Shown: positions 1 through 6,074 of the stretch, piece after piece
Layout of the letters: each line of letters begins with the position of its first letter
Numbering within the stretch: the stretch's first letter is position 1
Origin: Peptococcaceae bacterium
GTDB lineage: Bacteria > Bacillota > Dehalobacteriia > UBA4068 > UBA4997
Length of the DNA stretch: 6,491 nucleotides
Assembly: GCA_019421315.1 (NCBI GenBank)
Contig: JAHZFN010000056.1
Span: forward strand, 1-6,491
Direction of reading: 5' to 3'
The notes under the pieces: model-generated
Told to the model about the DNA's origin: nothing
The model's database searches: none
Seen by the model: the letters and a program-made list of their open reading frames with translations, nothing else
Program-made: the position numbers and the translations under genes

Positions 1-2531
1 TGACCGCCTTTTTGTCCGTAATTTCCAAAGTTGGCGTTACCGTCAATCAAAGGCCCCAGCTGTTGAGCAGAACCTGCCACAACTCCCGAATTGCTCATTA
101 TGCTGTCGGCTATGGCGCTGTCAATTTCAGGTCCTGCCTCTGCCGCAACTCCCGTCATTTCCGCAACGGATTCCGCCAGGCCCTCCCGCCAGTTCTGCCA
201 CCATTCTATGGTTTCCGCCGTGGCGCCCGCCTCTTGCAGATGTGCAATCAAATCATCCACCAAGCTAAGCTGCTCTTGGTAATATGCCGCCTGCTCATCG
301 GCTGACATATTGGCAACTTCAGACAGATTACTCATGGAAGATAATATTTTTTCGGCGGCGTCATATGAACCGTTCGCCGCCAAAGCAGTGGCCTGCTCAT
401 AAGCAGCAATACAATCGTTCAGAGCGTTAAAACGAGCAGTTGACTGAATAATTTTATCGTTGACCTCAGACATTTCCTGTGCAATTTTGGAAGCGCCGCG
501 AGAGTTTTTATTTTTTAAAGAATCGTAAACTTCGGTCAGCTTATTAAGTTCTTCTTGAAGCTTGAGGGTAACCGCACTTTCTTTTTCTCTTGCTTCCAAA
601 GCGCTTGTGTAGCTTTCCTTGTTGGCGTCCAGCAGTATTTCCGTCCGCTTTTTGGCGATAAGTGTGTCAATACTGCCCGAAAGCTCGTCATATTTCTGAA
701 TAACGCCGTCAACCATTGTGTACTCGGTGCCCAGCGCTTCGTTAAGCTCGCCCATAATCAGGCTTGCCCGTTCTCTGTCCTTTTCCGCTACATTGCCGTT
801 TTCGTCAGCCAAAGTACGCAATTCGTCCGCCAAATTCTGGACGTGATCCAGCTGTGCCATGTCGGCGCTGACATTGTCGGCAACCGCCGTCCGTTGTTCT
901 TCAAAGGCGTTGTAGCTTTCGTTTGCGGCTTCCGCCAACGCCTGAAAGCTGTCTGTGTTGTCCCGTGTGGTCAGATACAGCACACCCAAGCCCGCCGCCA
1001 AAGCCGCAACCGCCGTAACAACCAAACCGACGGGGTTTGCCGCCCAGGCCGCATTCAAAGCTATCTGTGCCTTTGTTGCCAAAGCCTTGGCGGCTGTCAG
1101 CAGACTAATTTTTCCTGTCAAAGCATAAGCGGCTACCTGCTGTGCTGTCATGTCGACGGTCAAAATTTTCGTAACGGACGAGGTTCTGATTAAAGACGCC
1201 CACAAAGCGTCTGCCGCCGCCGTTGTTGCTTTGAAGCCTGCCGCTATCTTTGATGTAACGGAAAGCATAACCATAGCAGTTTTGACTGCAATAAGCCCCG
1301 CCGCAATCTTCCCTGCGTTTTTCAGCACCCAGGAAAAAGCGCTGATTAAAGGCGGCAGTGCCGATATTGCCAGCTTCGTTACCGTAGTAATCAGGTTTTT
1401 CAGGCTGTCGCCCAAGCTTTTTACGCTGTCGCCCAGCTTACCGCCCGACAAACTGCTTGAAAGCTTCTGCACGGAATCGATTGTCGCCTCTGCCGCTTCT
1501 TTAAGAGGTGTTTTGATATAATCGTAAAACTGAATACCCAAGCCCTCCAAGCCGCTTTTTAATTCGATAATACGGCCTTGCAGATTGTCGTTCATGGTGT
1601 CCGCCATTTCCTTGGCGGCACCGTCGGCATTGGCAATTTGGTTTTTCAGCTTGTTAAAATCCTCTTCGCCCGCATTAACAATGGCAAGCAGGCCGCTCAT
1701 CGCCTCCTGCCCCGCAATGGAGGACGCCATCTGGATTTGCTGTTCCTGCGACAAGCCCGTAAACTTTTCCCTTAACTGCCCCAAAACATCAGCCAATGGC
1801 AAGGCGTTACCCTCGGTGTCCGTCATCTGCAAACCCAAAGCGTTAATTGCGTCCGCCGCCTCTTTGGGCGGGTCGGAAAGCCTTGTAAACATGGAGCGCA
1901 GGGCTGTACCTGCCTGTTCGCCCTTGATACCTGCATTTGCCATCAAGCCGATTGCCAAAGCCGTGTCTTCAATGCTGTACCCCAAAGCCCCCGCCAAAGG
2001 CGCCGCATATTTAAAGGTTGCCCCCATCATGGCAACATTGGTATTGGAGCTTGAAGAAGCCTTTGCCAAAACATCGGCAAAATGGGCGCTGTCCGAGGCT
2101 TTCAAACCGAAAGCCGTCAAGGCGTCCGTAACGATGTCCGAAACACTGCCCAGCTCCTCGCCGCTTGCCGCCGCCAAATTCATCACGCCGTCCAAGCCGT
2201 CAACCATCTGCTGAGCGTCCCAGCCTGCCATAGCCATGTATTTCAAAGCTTCGGCGCTTTCCGATGCGCTGAATTTGGTGGTCGCACCCATTTCCTTGGC
2301 TTTTGCCGTCAAGGCGTCGAAATCACTGCCCGTTGCACCCGAAATGGCCTGTACCTCGCTCATTGCCGCCTCAAAGTCCGAACCGACTTTAACCGCCGCC
2401 ACGCCGATTCCCGAAATCGCCGCCGTAATTGCCGCAGCGCCTTTAACGGCAATGCTTTTCATCTTGCTAAGTCCTTTGTTAAATCCGTCGCCGTTTATCG
2501 AGGTGTCAAATATCAAACTTCCGTCAGCCAC
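1..2531 (-). CDS. Phage tail tape measure protein, TP901 type (C-terminus outside window)
   Basis: This protein sets tail length and is packed inside the tail tube. The frame stays open from a GTG at 2531 to the window edge, giving 843 visible residues. GTG is the first possible start, because an in-frame TGA (2534-2532) directly precedes it and AAGGAG (2546-2541) lies 9 bases upstream. Residues about 55-260 match the TP901/PhageMin_Tail core: EVQAISGATG, ATTKFSASESAEALKYMAMAGW, a run of small residues, then AGIKGEQAGTALRSMFTRL and SIAGQEAMSGLLA. A hydrophobic stretch lies near 385-425. A likely membrane segment, NPVGLVVTAVAALAAGLGVLYL in two halves, begins near 499 after the common AANP motif. 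Residues about 530-760 are charged and predicted helical or coiled-coil. At about 1.5 A per residue, the visible part alone implies a tail longer than about 125 nm (inference). The hand translation shows no frameshift. Any lytic C-terminal domain would lie outside the window. Confidence 0.95.
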   Translation of the reverse strand, partial: MADGSLIFDTSINGDGFNKGLSKMKSIAVKGAAAITAAISGIGVAAVKVGSDFEAAMSEVQAISGATGSDFDALTAKAKEMGATTKFSASESAEALKYMAMAGWDAQQMVDGLDGVMNLAAASGEELGSVSDIVTDALTAFGLKASDSAHFADVLAKASSSSNTNVAMMGATFKYAAPLAGALGYSIEDTALAIGLMANAGIKGEQAGTALRSMFTRLSDPPKEAADAINALGLQMTDTEGNALPLADVLGQLREKFTGLSQEQQIQMASSIAGQEAMSGLLAIVNAGEEDFNKLKNQIANADGAAKEMADTMNDNLQGRIIELKSGLEGLGIQFYDYIKTPLKEAAEATIDSVQKLSSSLSGGKLGDSVKSLGDSLKNLITTVTKLAISALPPLISAFSWVLKNAGKIAAGLIAVKTAMVMLSVTSKIAAGFKATTAAADALWASLIRTSSVTKILTVDMTAQQVAAYALTGKISLLTAAKALATKAQIALNAAWAANPVGLVVTAVAALAAGLGVLYLTTRDNTDSFQALAEAANESYNAFEEQRTAVADNVSADMAQLDHVQNLADELRTLADENGNVAEKDRERASLIMGELNEALGTEYTMVDGVIQKYDELSGSIDTLIAKKRTEILLDANKESYTSALEAREKESAVTLKLQEELNKLTEVYDSLKNKNSRGASKIAQEMSEVNDKIIQSTARFNALNDCIAAYEQATALAANGSYDAAEKILSSMSNLSEVANMSADEQAAYYQEQLSLVDDLIAHLQEAGATAETIEWWQNWREGLAESVAEMTGVAAEAGPEIDSAIADSIMSNSGVVAGSAQQLGPLIDGNANFGNYGQKGG

Positions 2532-2540
2532 TCAACCACA

Positions 2541-2547
2541 CTCCTTT
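2541..2547 (-). promoter_or_regulatory. Ribosome binding site of the tape measure gene
   Basis: AAAGGAG lies 9 bases before the GTG at 2531. An in-frame TGA touches the GTG, so no longer protein is possible and this site fixes the start. The GTG start may keep the yield low, which fits a protein needed in only a few copies per tail (inference). Confidence 0.75.
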
Positions 2548-2560
2548 CATATGAATTTTG

Positions 2561-2592
2561 CATAATAAAAGCGCCCTCTTTTGAGAGCGCTT
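2561..2592 (-). terminator. Rho-independent terminator between the Ltp-domain ORF and the tape measure gene
   Basis: Read on the minus strand, AAGCGCTCTC (2592-2583) pairs with GAGGGCGCTT (2578-2569) over ten pairs, nine Watson-Crick and one G-U, around an AAAA loop. The T-rich tail TTATTAT follows, giving TTTTATTAT with the last bases of the stem. On the plus strand the hairpin is followed by AAAG rather than a T run, so it works in the direction of the late operon. It begins 12 bases after the stop of the small Ltp-domain frame and ends 30 bases before the tape measure start. No convincing promoter was found between it and the tape measure gene, so that gene seems to depend on readthrough or antitermination. 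Confidence 0.8.
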
Positions 2593-2603
2593 AAAGCTAC
2601 TAT

Positions 2604-2750
2604 TTAATACCCTGCCGCCGAAACTCCATATTCTGCCTGTTCCGTAGTAAAGCCTTCATATTCCAACTGCTCAATCAAACCCTGTCGTGAGAATGACATA
2701 ACACCAAGATATTCTTTTGCTTTTTTTGCCTTATTTTTATTTACCCGCAA
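2604..2750 (-). CDS. Small protein with a single Ltp-type helix-turn-helix domain, or -1 frameshift extension of Gp15
   Basis: From a TTG at 2750 the frame gives 48 residues and ends in TAA at 2604. After a lysine-rich lead (about residues 5-12), residues 13-48 carry EYLGVMSFSRQGLIEQLEY followed by EGFTTEQAEYGVSAAGY. This matches the repeat of the 'host cell surface-exposed lipoprotein' (Ltp) family: YL..M.FSR.GLI.QLEYEG...E.AEYGV. There is no signal peptide or lipobox, so the product should stay in the cytoplasm. The nearest Shine-Dalgarno-like AAGGA (2770-2766) is 15 bases from the TTG, a poor distance, and the frame overlaps Gp15 by 10 bases. It lies in the -1 frame of Gp15, and that frame has no stop from 2888 onward, so a frameshift fusion is also possible. 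Hand-counted GC is about 39%. The domain call is fairly firm; the mode of expression, and whether it is a degenerate remnant, are open. Confidence 0.6.
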   Translation of the reverse strand: MRVNKNKAKKAKEYLGVMSFSRQGLIEQLEYEGFTTEQAEYGVSAAGY

Positions 2751-3340
2751 TTTTTCGCAACATAATCCTTCATTGCTTGGTTGCGCTCTGCCAAAGTCAA
2801 ACGGTGCTGTATTTTGCCGTTTTTCAGTTTGTAATGCTTTTTCAGCCGTTCGTAATTGCTTTTCAGCTTTTTGTCCATGCCCCTTGTGTCAACAGTTCGG
2901 TATTCCATAACCTTGTTCATCATCTGCATTTCGTCAATGTTGGCAAAAAGAGCACGGAATTTCCACCAATGCAAAAATTCAATCTCCGTCAAATCCAATC
3001 TGTACTGAGCGTAAAAGGCGGCGTAAATCATTGCGCTGTCCTCGTAAAAGTCATAGGCTCGGTCTGCGCCGCCCCCGCTCAGTCTTTCCCTGATGGCTTC
3101 CGTTTCGGTTTCTTCCGCCTCTTCGCCGCCTTGGTAAAACCACAGCATATCTTGGATTGCCTGCTGCGGATTTTCGGGAGGTTCTTTGTAAAAGAGCCGC
3201 AGAGCCGTTTCCAGAGCAAGAAGACACGGCATTTCGCTGTCTTGAAGCAAATGCTCTATCTGTATCATCACACGGAAATCGGCATTGATTGCCGCCCCGT
3301 GCAAAGAATACGGTAAAGGCTCAATCAGTATGTTCATCAT
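2741..3340 (-). CDS. Gp15-family phage protein, probable tail assembly chaperone component
   Basis: The 199-residue protein resembles the Bacteriophage Gp15 family (listerial A118 gp15 type), which usually lies just before the tape measure gene. Family-like features are the N-terminal NILIEPLPYSLHGAAINADFR, a helical pair around ALETALRLFYKEPP and QQAIQDMLWFYQGG, the central YDFYEDSAMIYAAFYAQYRLDL followed by EIEFLHWWKFRALF, and a basic C-terminal helix rich in Lys and Arg. The first ATG (3340) shares one base with the stop of the upstream gene (TAATG), and a second ATG follows at 3337. There is no clear Shine-Dalgarno sequence, so translational coupling is likely. The position suggests a role in chaperoning the tape measure protein, by analogy with lambda gpG/gpGT; direct function is not established for the family. 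The end of the gene overlaps the small Ltp-domain frame. Confidence 0.85.
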   Translation of the reverse strand: MMNILIEPLPYSLHGAAINADFRVMIQIEHLLQDSEMPCLLALETALRLFYKEPPENPQQAIQDMLWFYQGGEEAEETETEAIRERLSGGGADRAYDFYEDSAMIYAAFYAQYRLDLTEIEFLHWWKFRALFANIDEMQMMNKVMEYRTVDTRGMDKKLKSNYERLKKHYKLKNGKIQHRLTLAERNQAMKDYVAKNCG

Positions 3341-3660
3341 TAGCGGTCAATAGCTTTGTATTTGGCGGTTCTGGCTTCCATGGCTTGGCGTTGAGAAATA
3401 ATCTCGTCAATTACCAGGTCGGCATAGTCCAGGGCGGTATTCAAATTCACCTTGCCTTTAAAAATTGTTTTTGCCGTTCCCGCTCCGAACAGTTCGTCAA
3501 AGAAATCGCATACCTTCTGGCATTCATGGCGGATACAATCCGACAGTTTGGCGTCCTTATCCAAAGACGGCTTGCGGATCAGCTCCAACGCCTTTTCGTA
3601 ATGCTCCGCAAAGTCTGCGTCGTATAAATCCACCTGCAATTCAAAACCGTTAATAATCAT
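3340..3660 (-). CDS. Small tail protein in the tail-assembly-chaperone (gpG-like) position
   Basis: The protein has 106 residues, is mostly helical and charged, begins MIINGFELQVDLYDADFAEHY and carries CQKVCDFFDELFGAGTAKTIF in its middle. I associate this pattern with small unnamed phage families (possibly DUF6673) found between the major tail protein and Gp15, but this is from memory. The start at 3660 has a strong GGGAGGT 8-9 bases upstream. A 45-base gap separates it from the major tail gene, and its stop overlaps the Gp15 start by one base. The place in the operon matches the gpG-type chaperone of lambda-like tails. It could instead be a minor structural protein. Confidence 0.7.
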   Translation of the reverse strand: MIINGFELQVDLYDADFAEHYEKALELIRKPSLDKDAKLSDCIRHECQKVCDFFDELFGAGTAKTIFKGKVNLNTALDYADLVIDEIISQRQAMEARTAKYKAIDR

Positions 3661-3705
3661 TTTCGCTACCTCCCGATTTTTTTACTCTTTAGATTTTGCC
3701 CGTTT

Positions 3706-4203
3706 TTAAGTTGCGCTGTAGGTGTAGGCTTCGGGCAGGGCACCTGTTTTTTTCAAGTCAATGTCAATGGCGGAGTTTTCGCCTGCGTTACCGCCGCCGT
3801 CAGAGTTGACAATAATGGAAACCTGACCTTTTTCCCCTTTGCCGTTTTTAATGTTGAAATAAACATACGGCACAATAACATCGTTGCCGGTGCCGAAAAG
3901 AATGTCTGTGCCGAAGCAATAATCCTGAAATGCGTCGCCGATATAACGGTCGCCGCTAACCTTGAAGGTGCGTTGAGTGCCTGTTTTGGTTGTATTTTGA
4001 CCTGTTCGGATATACTGCTTGTCCTGGGTTACGGGGTTCATCTGGGCGTCAAGACCCGCAATACCCATCTGCACCACGGTAAAATCCGCCACTTTTGTCG
4101 CTTCGCCCGTGCTGTCAACAGCCAAAACCCAATCATCGTTGGTGATCCAGCCCTCATAATCTGCACTGGGGGTTCTGCCCTGCATTAATTCGGATACTTT
4201 CAT
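3706..4203 (-). CDS. Major tail (tail tube) protein
   Basis: The product is the 165-residue building block of the tail tube. It begins MKVSELMQGRTPSADYEGWI and is rich in beta-forming and polar residues, with QYIRTGQNTTKTGTQRTFKV, a SGDRYIGDAFQDYCFG segment and a late strand set around PYVYFNIKNGKGEKGQVSII. It ends with an acidic loop and a TYSAT tail. Length, composition and place after the tail terminator and before the chaperone genes fit a siphovirus tube protein. An in-frame GTG at 4218 would add MRRYL, but that start overlaps the upstream stop and puts GAGGAG (4216-4211) inside the coding region. This GAGGAG lies 7 bases before ATG 4203, so 4203 is preferred. No Ig-like C-terminal domain is seen. 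Confidence 0.85.
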   Translation of the reverse strand: MKVSELMQGRTPSADYEGWITNDDWVLAVDSTGEATKVADFTVVQMGIAGLDAQMNPVTQDKQYIRTGQNTTKTGTQRTFKVSGDRYIGDAFQDYCFGTDILFGTGNDVIVPYVYFNIKNGKGEKGQVSIIVNSDGGGNAGENSAIDIDLKKTGALPEAYTYSAT

Positions 4204-4210
4204 CAAATAT

Positions 4211-4216
4211 CTCCTC
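4211..4216 (-). promoter_or_regulatory. Ribosome binding site deciding the major tail protein start
   Basis: GAGGAG lies 7 bases upstream of ATG 4203 and would be coding sequence if the alternative GTG at 4218 were used. It overlaps the stop region of the preceding tail-terminator-like gene. A strong site is expected for a protein made in high copy. Confidence 0.75.
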
Positions 4217-4646
4217 ACTTTCTGTTGTAATTTCTGATATACTTCATTTTAATTTGTACCTGGTAAATGCCTGTGCCGTCTTGGTCGACCTCATAAAACA
4301 TACCGTTTGCCGTCCGTATGCTCATCAAATCAAGCCCGTTGCCGATATTCGGATAATTACGCAAACGGTTTTGCCGCCAAACCCAGGCGGCGAATTCTTC
4401 CAAAAATTCGTTATGCTCCAAACGCCCTTGGTTTTCGTCCGCCTCCTGCTTAAGGAAAAGCACATAATCATGTTCAATCAGGCAGCTGCCGTCCATGTAC
4501 TGCTTAACAACGCTGTCATGACTTGCGGCAACGCTCATGTTGGCTGGCGTTTTGGCAGTCAGGTCAACGTACACATCGGTATATTCCGCCGCCTTAACCT
4601 GCGGACAGGTTTTAATCCAATCAATAAGCCCCGCTATAATACTCAT
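4215..4646 (-). CDS. Tail terminator-like / minor capsid protein
   Basis: The 143-residue protein starts with a helix (MSIIAGLIDWIKTCPQVKAA) followed by a strand with DVYVDLTAK. It then has a central FLKQEADENQGRLEHNEFLE block leading into a helix with AAWVWRQNRL, and closes with an antiparallel-looking pair (GMFYEVDQDGTGIYQVQIKM). This layout is typical of tail-terminator proteins (lambda gpU / Minor_capsid_3-like), which cap the tail tube and join it to the head. Its place, between the gp10-like neck protein and the major tail protein, supports the call. ATG 4646 overlaps the preceding stop (ATGA), with GGAGG just upstream, so translation is coupled. The exact family is assigned by context and shape, not by a diagnostic motif. 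Confidence 0.7.
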   Translation of the reverse strand: MSIIAGLIDWIKTCPQVKAAEYTDVYVDLTAKTPANMSVAASHDSVVKQYMDGSCLIEHDYVLFLKQEADENQGRLEHNEFLEEFAAWVWRQNRLRNYPNIGNGLDLMSIRTANGMFYEVDQDGTGIYQVQIKMKYIRNYNRK

Positions 4647-5032
4647 TCAGCTCTGCCTCCCGCAATAAGTGCCGCTCCCCGCAGAATATCATCCTTGCAG
4701 TCGGCTTTCATCCGCTCGAACCATTTTGCCCCTCGTTTTGGGGCGCCGCTGTAAGTCAATGCTCGGTCGGTAACCGTTTTGGGTGCTCTGCCCACCATAA
4801 CCTTGCCGTAATACTGATATCTGCCATAGGGCGAATTGTAAACAACTTCACCGCTGCCGATTTCCGTGCCCGCTTCGGCGCTTCTCATCAAAGCCCCACT
4901 TAAAAAAGGTGTGTACGGTCGGCTCAGGCGAATAACCTCGCTGTCAATATACTTTTGCACTCTGCCGCCTTTTTCCAAACCTCGGCGGGCAAGAATGGCG
5001 GCCGTGCTGTCTGTTTCCAAACGAAACCTCAC
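4643..5032 (-). CDS. Minor capsid / neck protein, Minor_capsid_2 (HK97 gp10-like)
   Basis: This protein most likely takes part in the head-tail joint. The 129 residues contain VQKYIDSEVIRLSRPYTPFL-SGALMRSA, then VVYNSPYGRYQYYGKV, a variable loop, and GAKWFERMKADCKDDIL. That order (long helix, 'P.TG/SG.L..S', 'V.Y..PY.RYQYYG', 'A.KWFE..K') is the usual pattern of Minor_capsid_2 and gp10-like neck proteins. A TTG at 5050 would add six residues but contains the ribosome binding site. GGAGGTGA (5047-5040) stands 7 bases before GTG 5032, which overlaps the upstream stop in GTGA, so 5032 is preferred. The end overlaps the next start by four bases. Confidence 0.85.
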   Translation of the reverse strand: MRFRLETDSTAAILARRGLEKGGRVQKYIDSEVIRLSRPYTPFLSGALMRSAEAGTEIGSGEVVYNSPYGRYQYYGKVMVGRAPKTVTDRALTYSGAPKRGAKWFERMKADCKDDILRGAALIAGGRAE

Positions 5033-5433
5033 TTTGCCGTCACCTCCCAATGCGCCAACGCGCCGAAACCGTTAAAATCAACGGCGGTTACGGTGTAAAC
5101 GTCATTGTACTGCTTAAAAAGCTCCGCCGCCGTCTTAGCAATGTCGTAATCCGCCGTTCCGAAAACCATTTTATCGCCGTCCTGCAAGGTCCAAAGCGTA
5201 GTTTTGTCCTCGGCGTTCTGCCACGTCAAGCTGTCGGCAAATGTTTTTCCTTGGGCGTCCGCACCCTTGGGGACAATAACGGTAACTCCGTTGTCGGCGG
5301 ATATTCCCGTTTTCTTCAGCATTGCGCCCCGTGAGCTTTCGGCATGAACGCCCTTTACAACGGTTCTCAGATATTGCTCGGCGCCGTTGATGAAATATCG
5401 GTTGTAAACCGTTACCGTATCGTTAAACATCAT
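5029..5433 (-). CDS. Head closure / minor capsid-like protein
   Basis: The 134-residue protein opens MMFNDTVTVYNRYFINGAEQ and continues LRTVVKGVHAESSRGAMLKK. It has a central strand in GVTVIVPKGAD and ends VYTVTAVDFNGFGALAHWEV. The early 'D.VTVYN', the 'V..GV' strand, the 'TLQDGDKMVFG' segment and the closing 'LAHWEV' are familiar from small unnamed phage families (possibly DUF6751 or Minor_capsid_1-like) placed after the gp6-like connector. By position it would be the head-closure or stopper ring. ATG 5433 lies 3 bases after the previous stop, with AGGTGG about 9 bases upstream; ATG 5430 is an alternative. The stop overlaps the next gene's start. Confidence 0.7.
   Translation of the reverse strand: MMFNDTVTVYNRYFINGAEQYLRTVVKGVHAESSRGAMLKKTGISADNGVTVIVPKGADAQGKTFADSLTWQNAEDKTTLWTLQDGDKMVFGTADYDIAKTAAELFKQYNDVYTVTAVDFNGFGALAHWEVTAK
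5040..5047 (-). promoter_or_regulatory. Ribosome binding site deciding the Minor_capsid_2-like start
   Basis: GGAGGTGA is a near-perfect anti-16S match and lies 7 bases before GTG 5032, inside the end of the preceding gene. It argues against the upstream TTG at 5050, which would place the site in coding sequence. Confidence 0.75.
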
Positions 5434-5436
5434 TTG

Positions 5437-5778
5437 CTAACACCACCTGTTCAAAAGCCCCGTATGCTCCAGATAAAGCCTTGCCGCTTGGTACAGCCGC
5501 TCCTCGTCCGTTTTTGCCTTGACGGTACCGGCAACATAGCTGACGGACCACTTGCCCACAGTTTGGGCGGCAATACCGCCGCCGTTGTCGTTCAGCTGTA
5601 TGGTTTCGGCAACAGCGCAGGCGGCGTTTTTAACATTATCGGTAACGCCGGTAATGCGGTTTGCCGTCAGCCAATCCAGATACGAAGTTGCTCTTTCGGC
5701 ATATCGGTCAAAGTCAGCCTCGCTTACGGCGTTTCCTTTGTAGCTATTGACGTAATAATCATAATCGGCGTATGCCAT
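5437..5778 (-). CDS. Head-tail connector (gp6-like adaptor)
   Basis: The 113-residue, mostly helical protein forms the ring docked on the portal in this class of phages. It begins MAYADYDYYVNSYKGNAVSE, followed by FDRYAERATSYLDWLTANRI. It then has a helix with KNAACAVAETIQLND, a short GKWSVSY strand and a final helix, ERLYQAARLYLEHTGLLNRW. The order 'helix with S.YLD', 'helix with A...A', 'G..SVSY' and 'YLE.TGLL..' is that of gp6-like connectors. Its location, two genes after the capsid gene, agrees. ATG 5778 has TAGGAG about 9-10 bases upstream, part of which is the stop of the preceding gene. Confidence 0.85.
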   Translation of the reverse strand: MAYADYDYYVNSYKGNAVSEADFDRYAERATSYLDWLTANRITGVTDNVKNAACAVAETIQLNDNGGGIAAQTVGKWSVSYVAGTVKAKTDEERLYQAARLYLEHTGLLNRWC

Positions 5779-5790
5779 ACAAATCAGCTC

Positions 5791-6057
5791 CTATTTACCG
5801 CTGACTGCAAAGCCATCGGCGATAACTTCTAAAATATCTGCTTTTTTAACAGCATCACCCAAATCAATACCCTTTTCTTGGGCATAGTTTTTCAGCTGCT
5901 CCACCGTCAGGCTTTTAATATCCTCTTCGGCTTCCACTGTGAATTGAGTTTCCGCTTTGGGTTCAATAGCCTTGACGTAGCCCTTTGCCTTAAATTCAGA
6001 CCAGCGGGTTTCCTCAATCTCCCTGTAAATGCCGTCTCTGACAATTCTGATTTTCAT
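5791..6057 (-). CDS. Small phage protein with C-terminal HeH/Rho-N-like domain
   Basis: The 88-residue protein has a short N-terminal strand region (MKIRIVRDGIYREI), a linker rich in Glu and Lys, and a C-terminal helix-extended loop-helix: LTVEQLKNYAQEKGIDLGDA followed by VKKADILEVI. The 'L...ELK..A...GI.......KA.ll..i' pattern is that of HeH/LEM, SAP and Rho N-terminal domains, which bind nucleic acid or protein in other contexts. Small proteins of this build are common between the capsid and connector genes of Firmicutes phages, and their role is not known to me. ATG 6057 has GAGAGGGG about 7 bases upstream, and it starts 17 bases after the capsid gene. Confidence 0.75.
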   Translation of the reverse strand: MKIRIVRDGIYREIEETRWSEFKAKGYVKAIEPKAETQFTVEAEEDIKSLTVEQLKNYAQEKGIDLGDAVKKADILEVIADGFAVSGK

Positions 6058-6074
6058 ATTTATCCCCTCTCATT

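Noticed and set aside
555..2214. Long plus-strand open frames across the tape measure region (about 210 codons each at 555-1193 and 1585-2214)
   Set aside because: They lie antisense to a clear, continuous tape measure protein, have low-complexity products (strings of Ala, Ser and Pro, or Cys, Arg and Gln) and lack good ribosome binding sites. They follow from the codon bias of an alanine-rich gene.
2513..2563. Tiny minus-strand frame of 16 codons (ATG 2563) overlapping the tape measure start
   Set aside because: It has no ribosome binding site, begins inside the terminator tail and has no recognisable product. Most likely chance.
2738..2800. Promoter search upstream of the Ltp frame (TTGACT near the end of Gp15, AT-rich TAAAAA downstream)
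   Set aside because: The -35-like and -10-like elements are not at a workable distance (about 16-18 bases) with acceptable matches, so no promoter is claimed.
2717..3316. Plus-strand open frame of 199 codons opposite Gp15
   Set aside because: It has the same extent as a recognised family protein on the other strand. Its own product is a hydrophobic, cysteine-scattered sequence with no recognisable domain, so it is a shadow.
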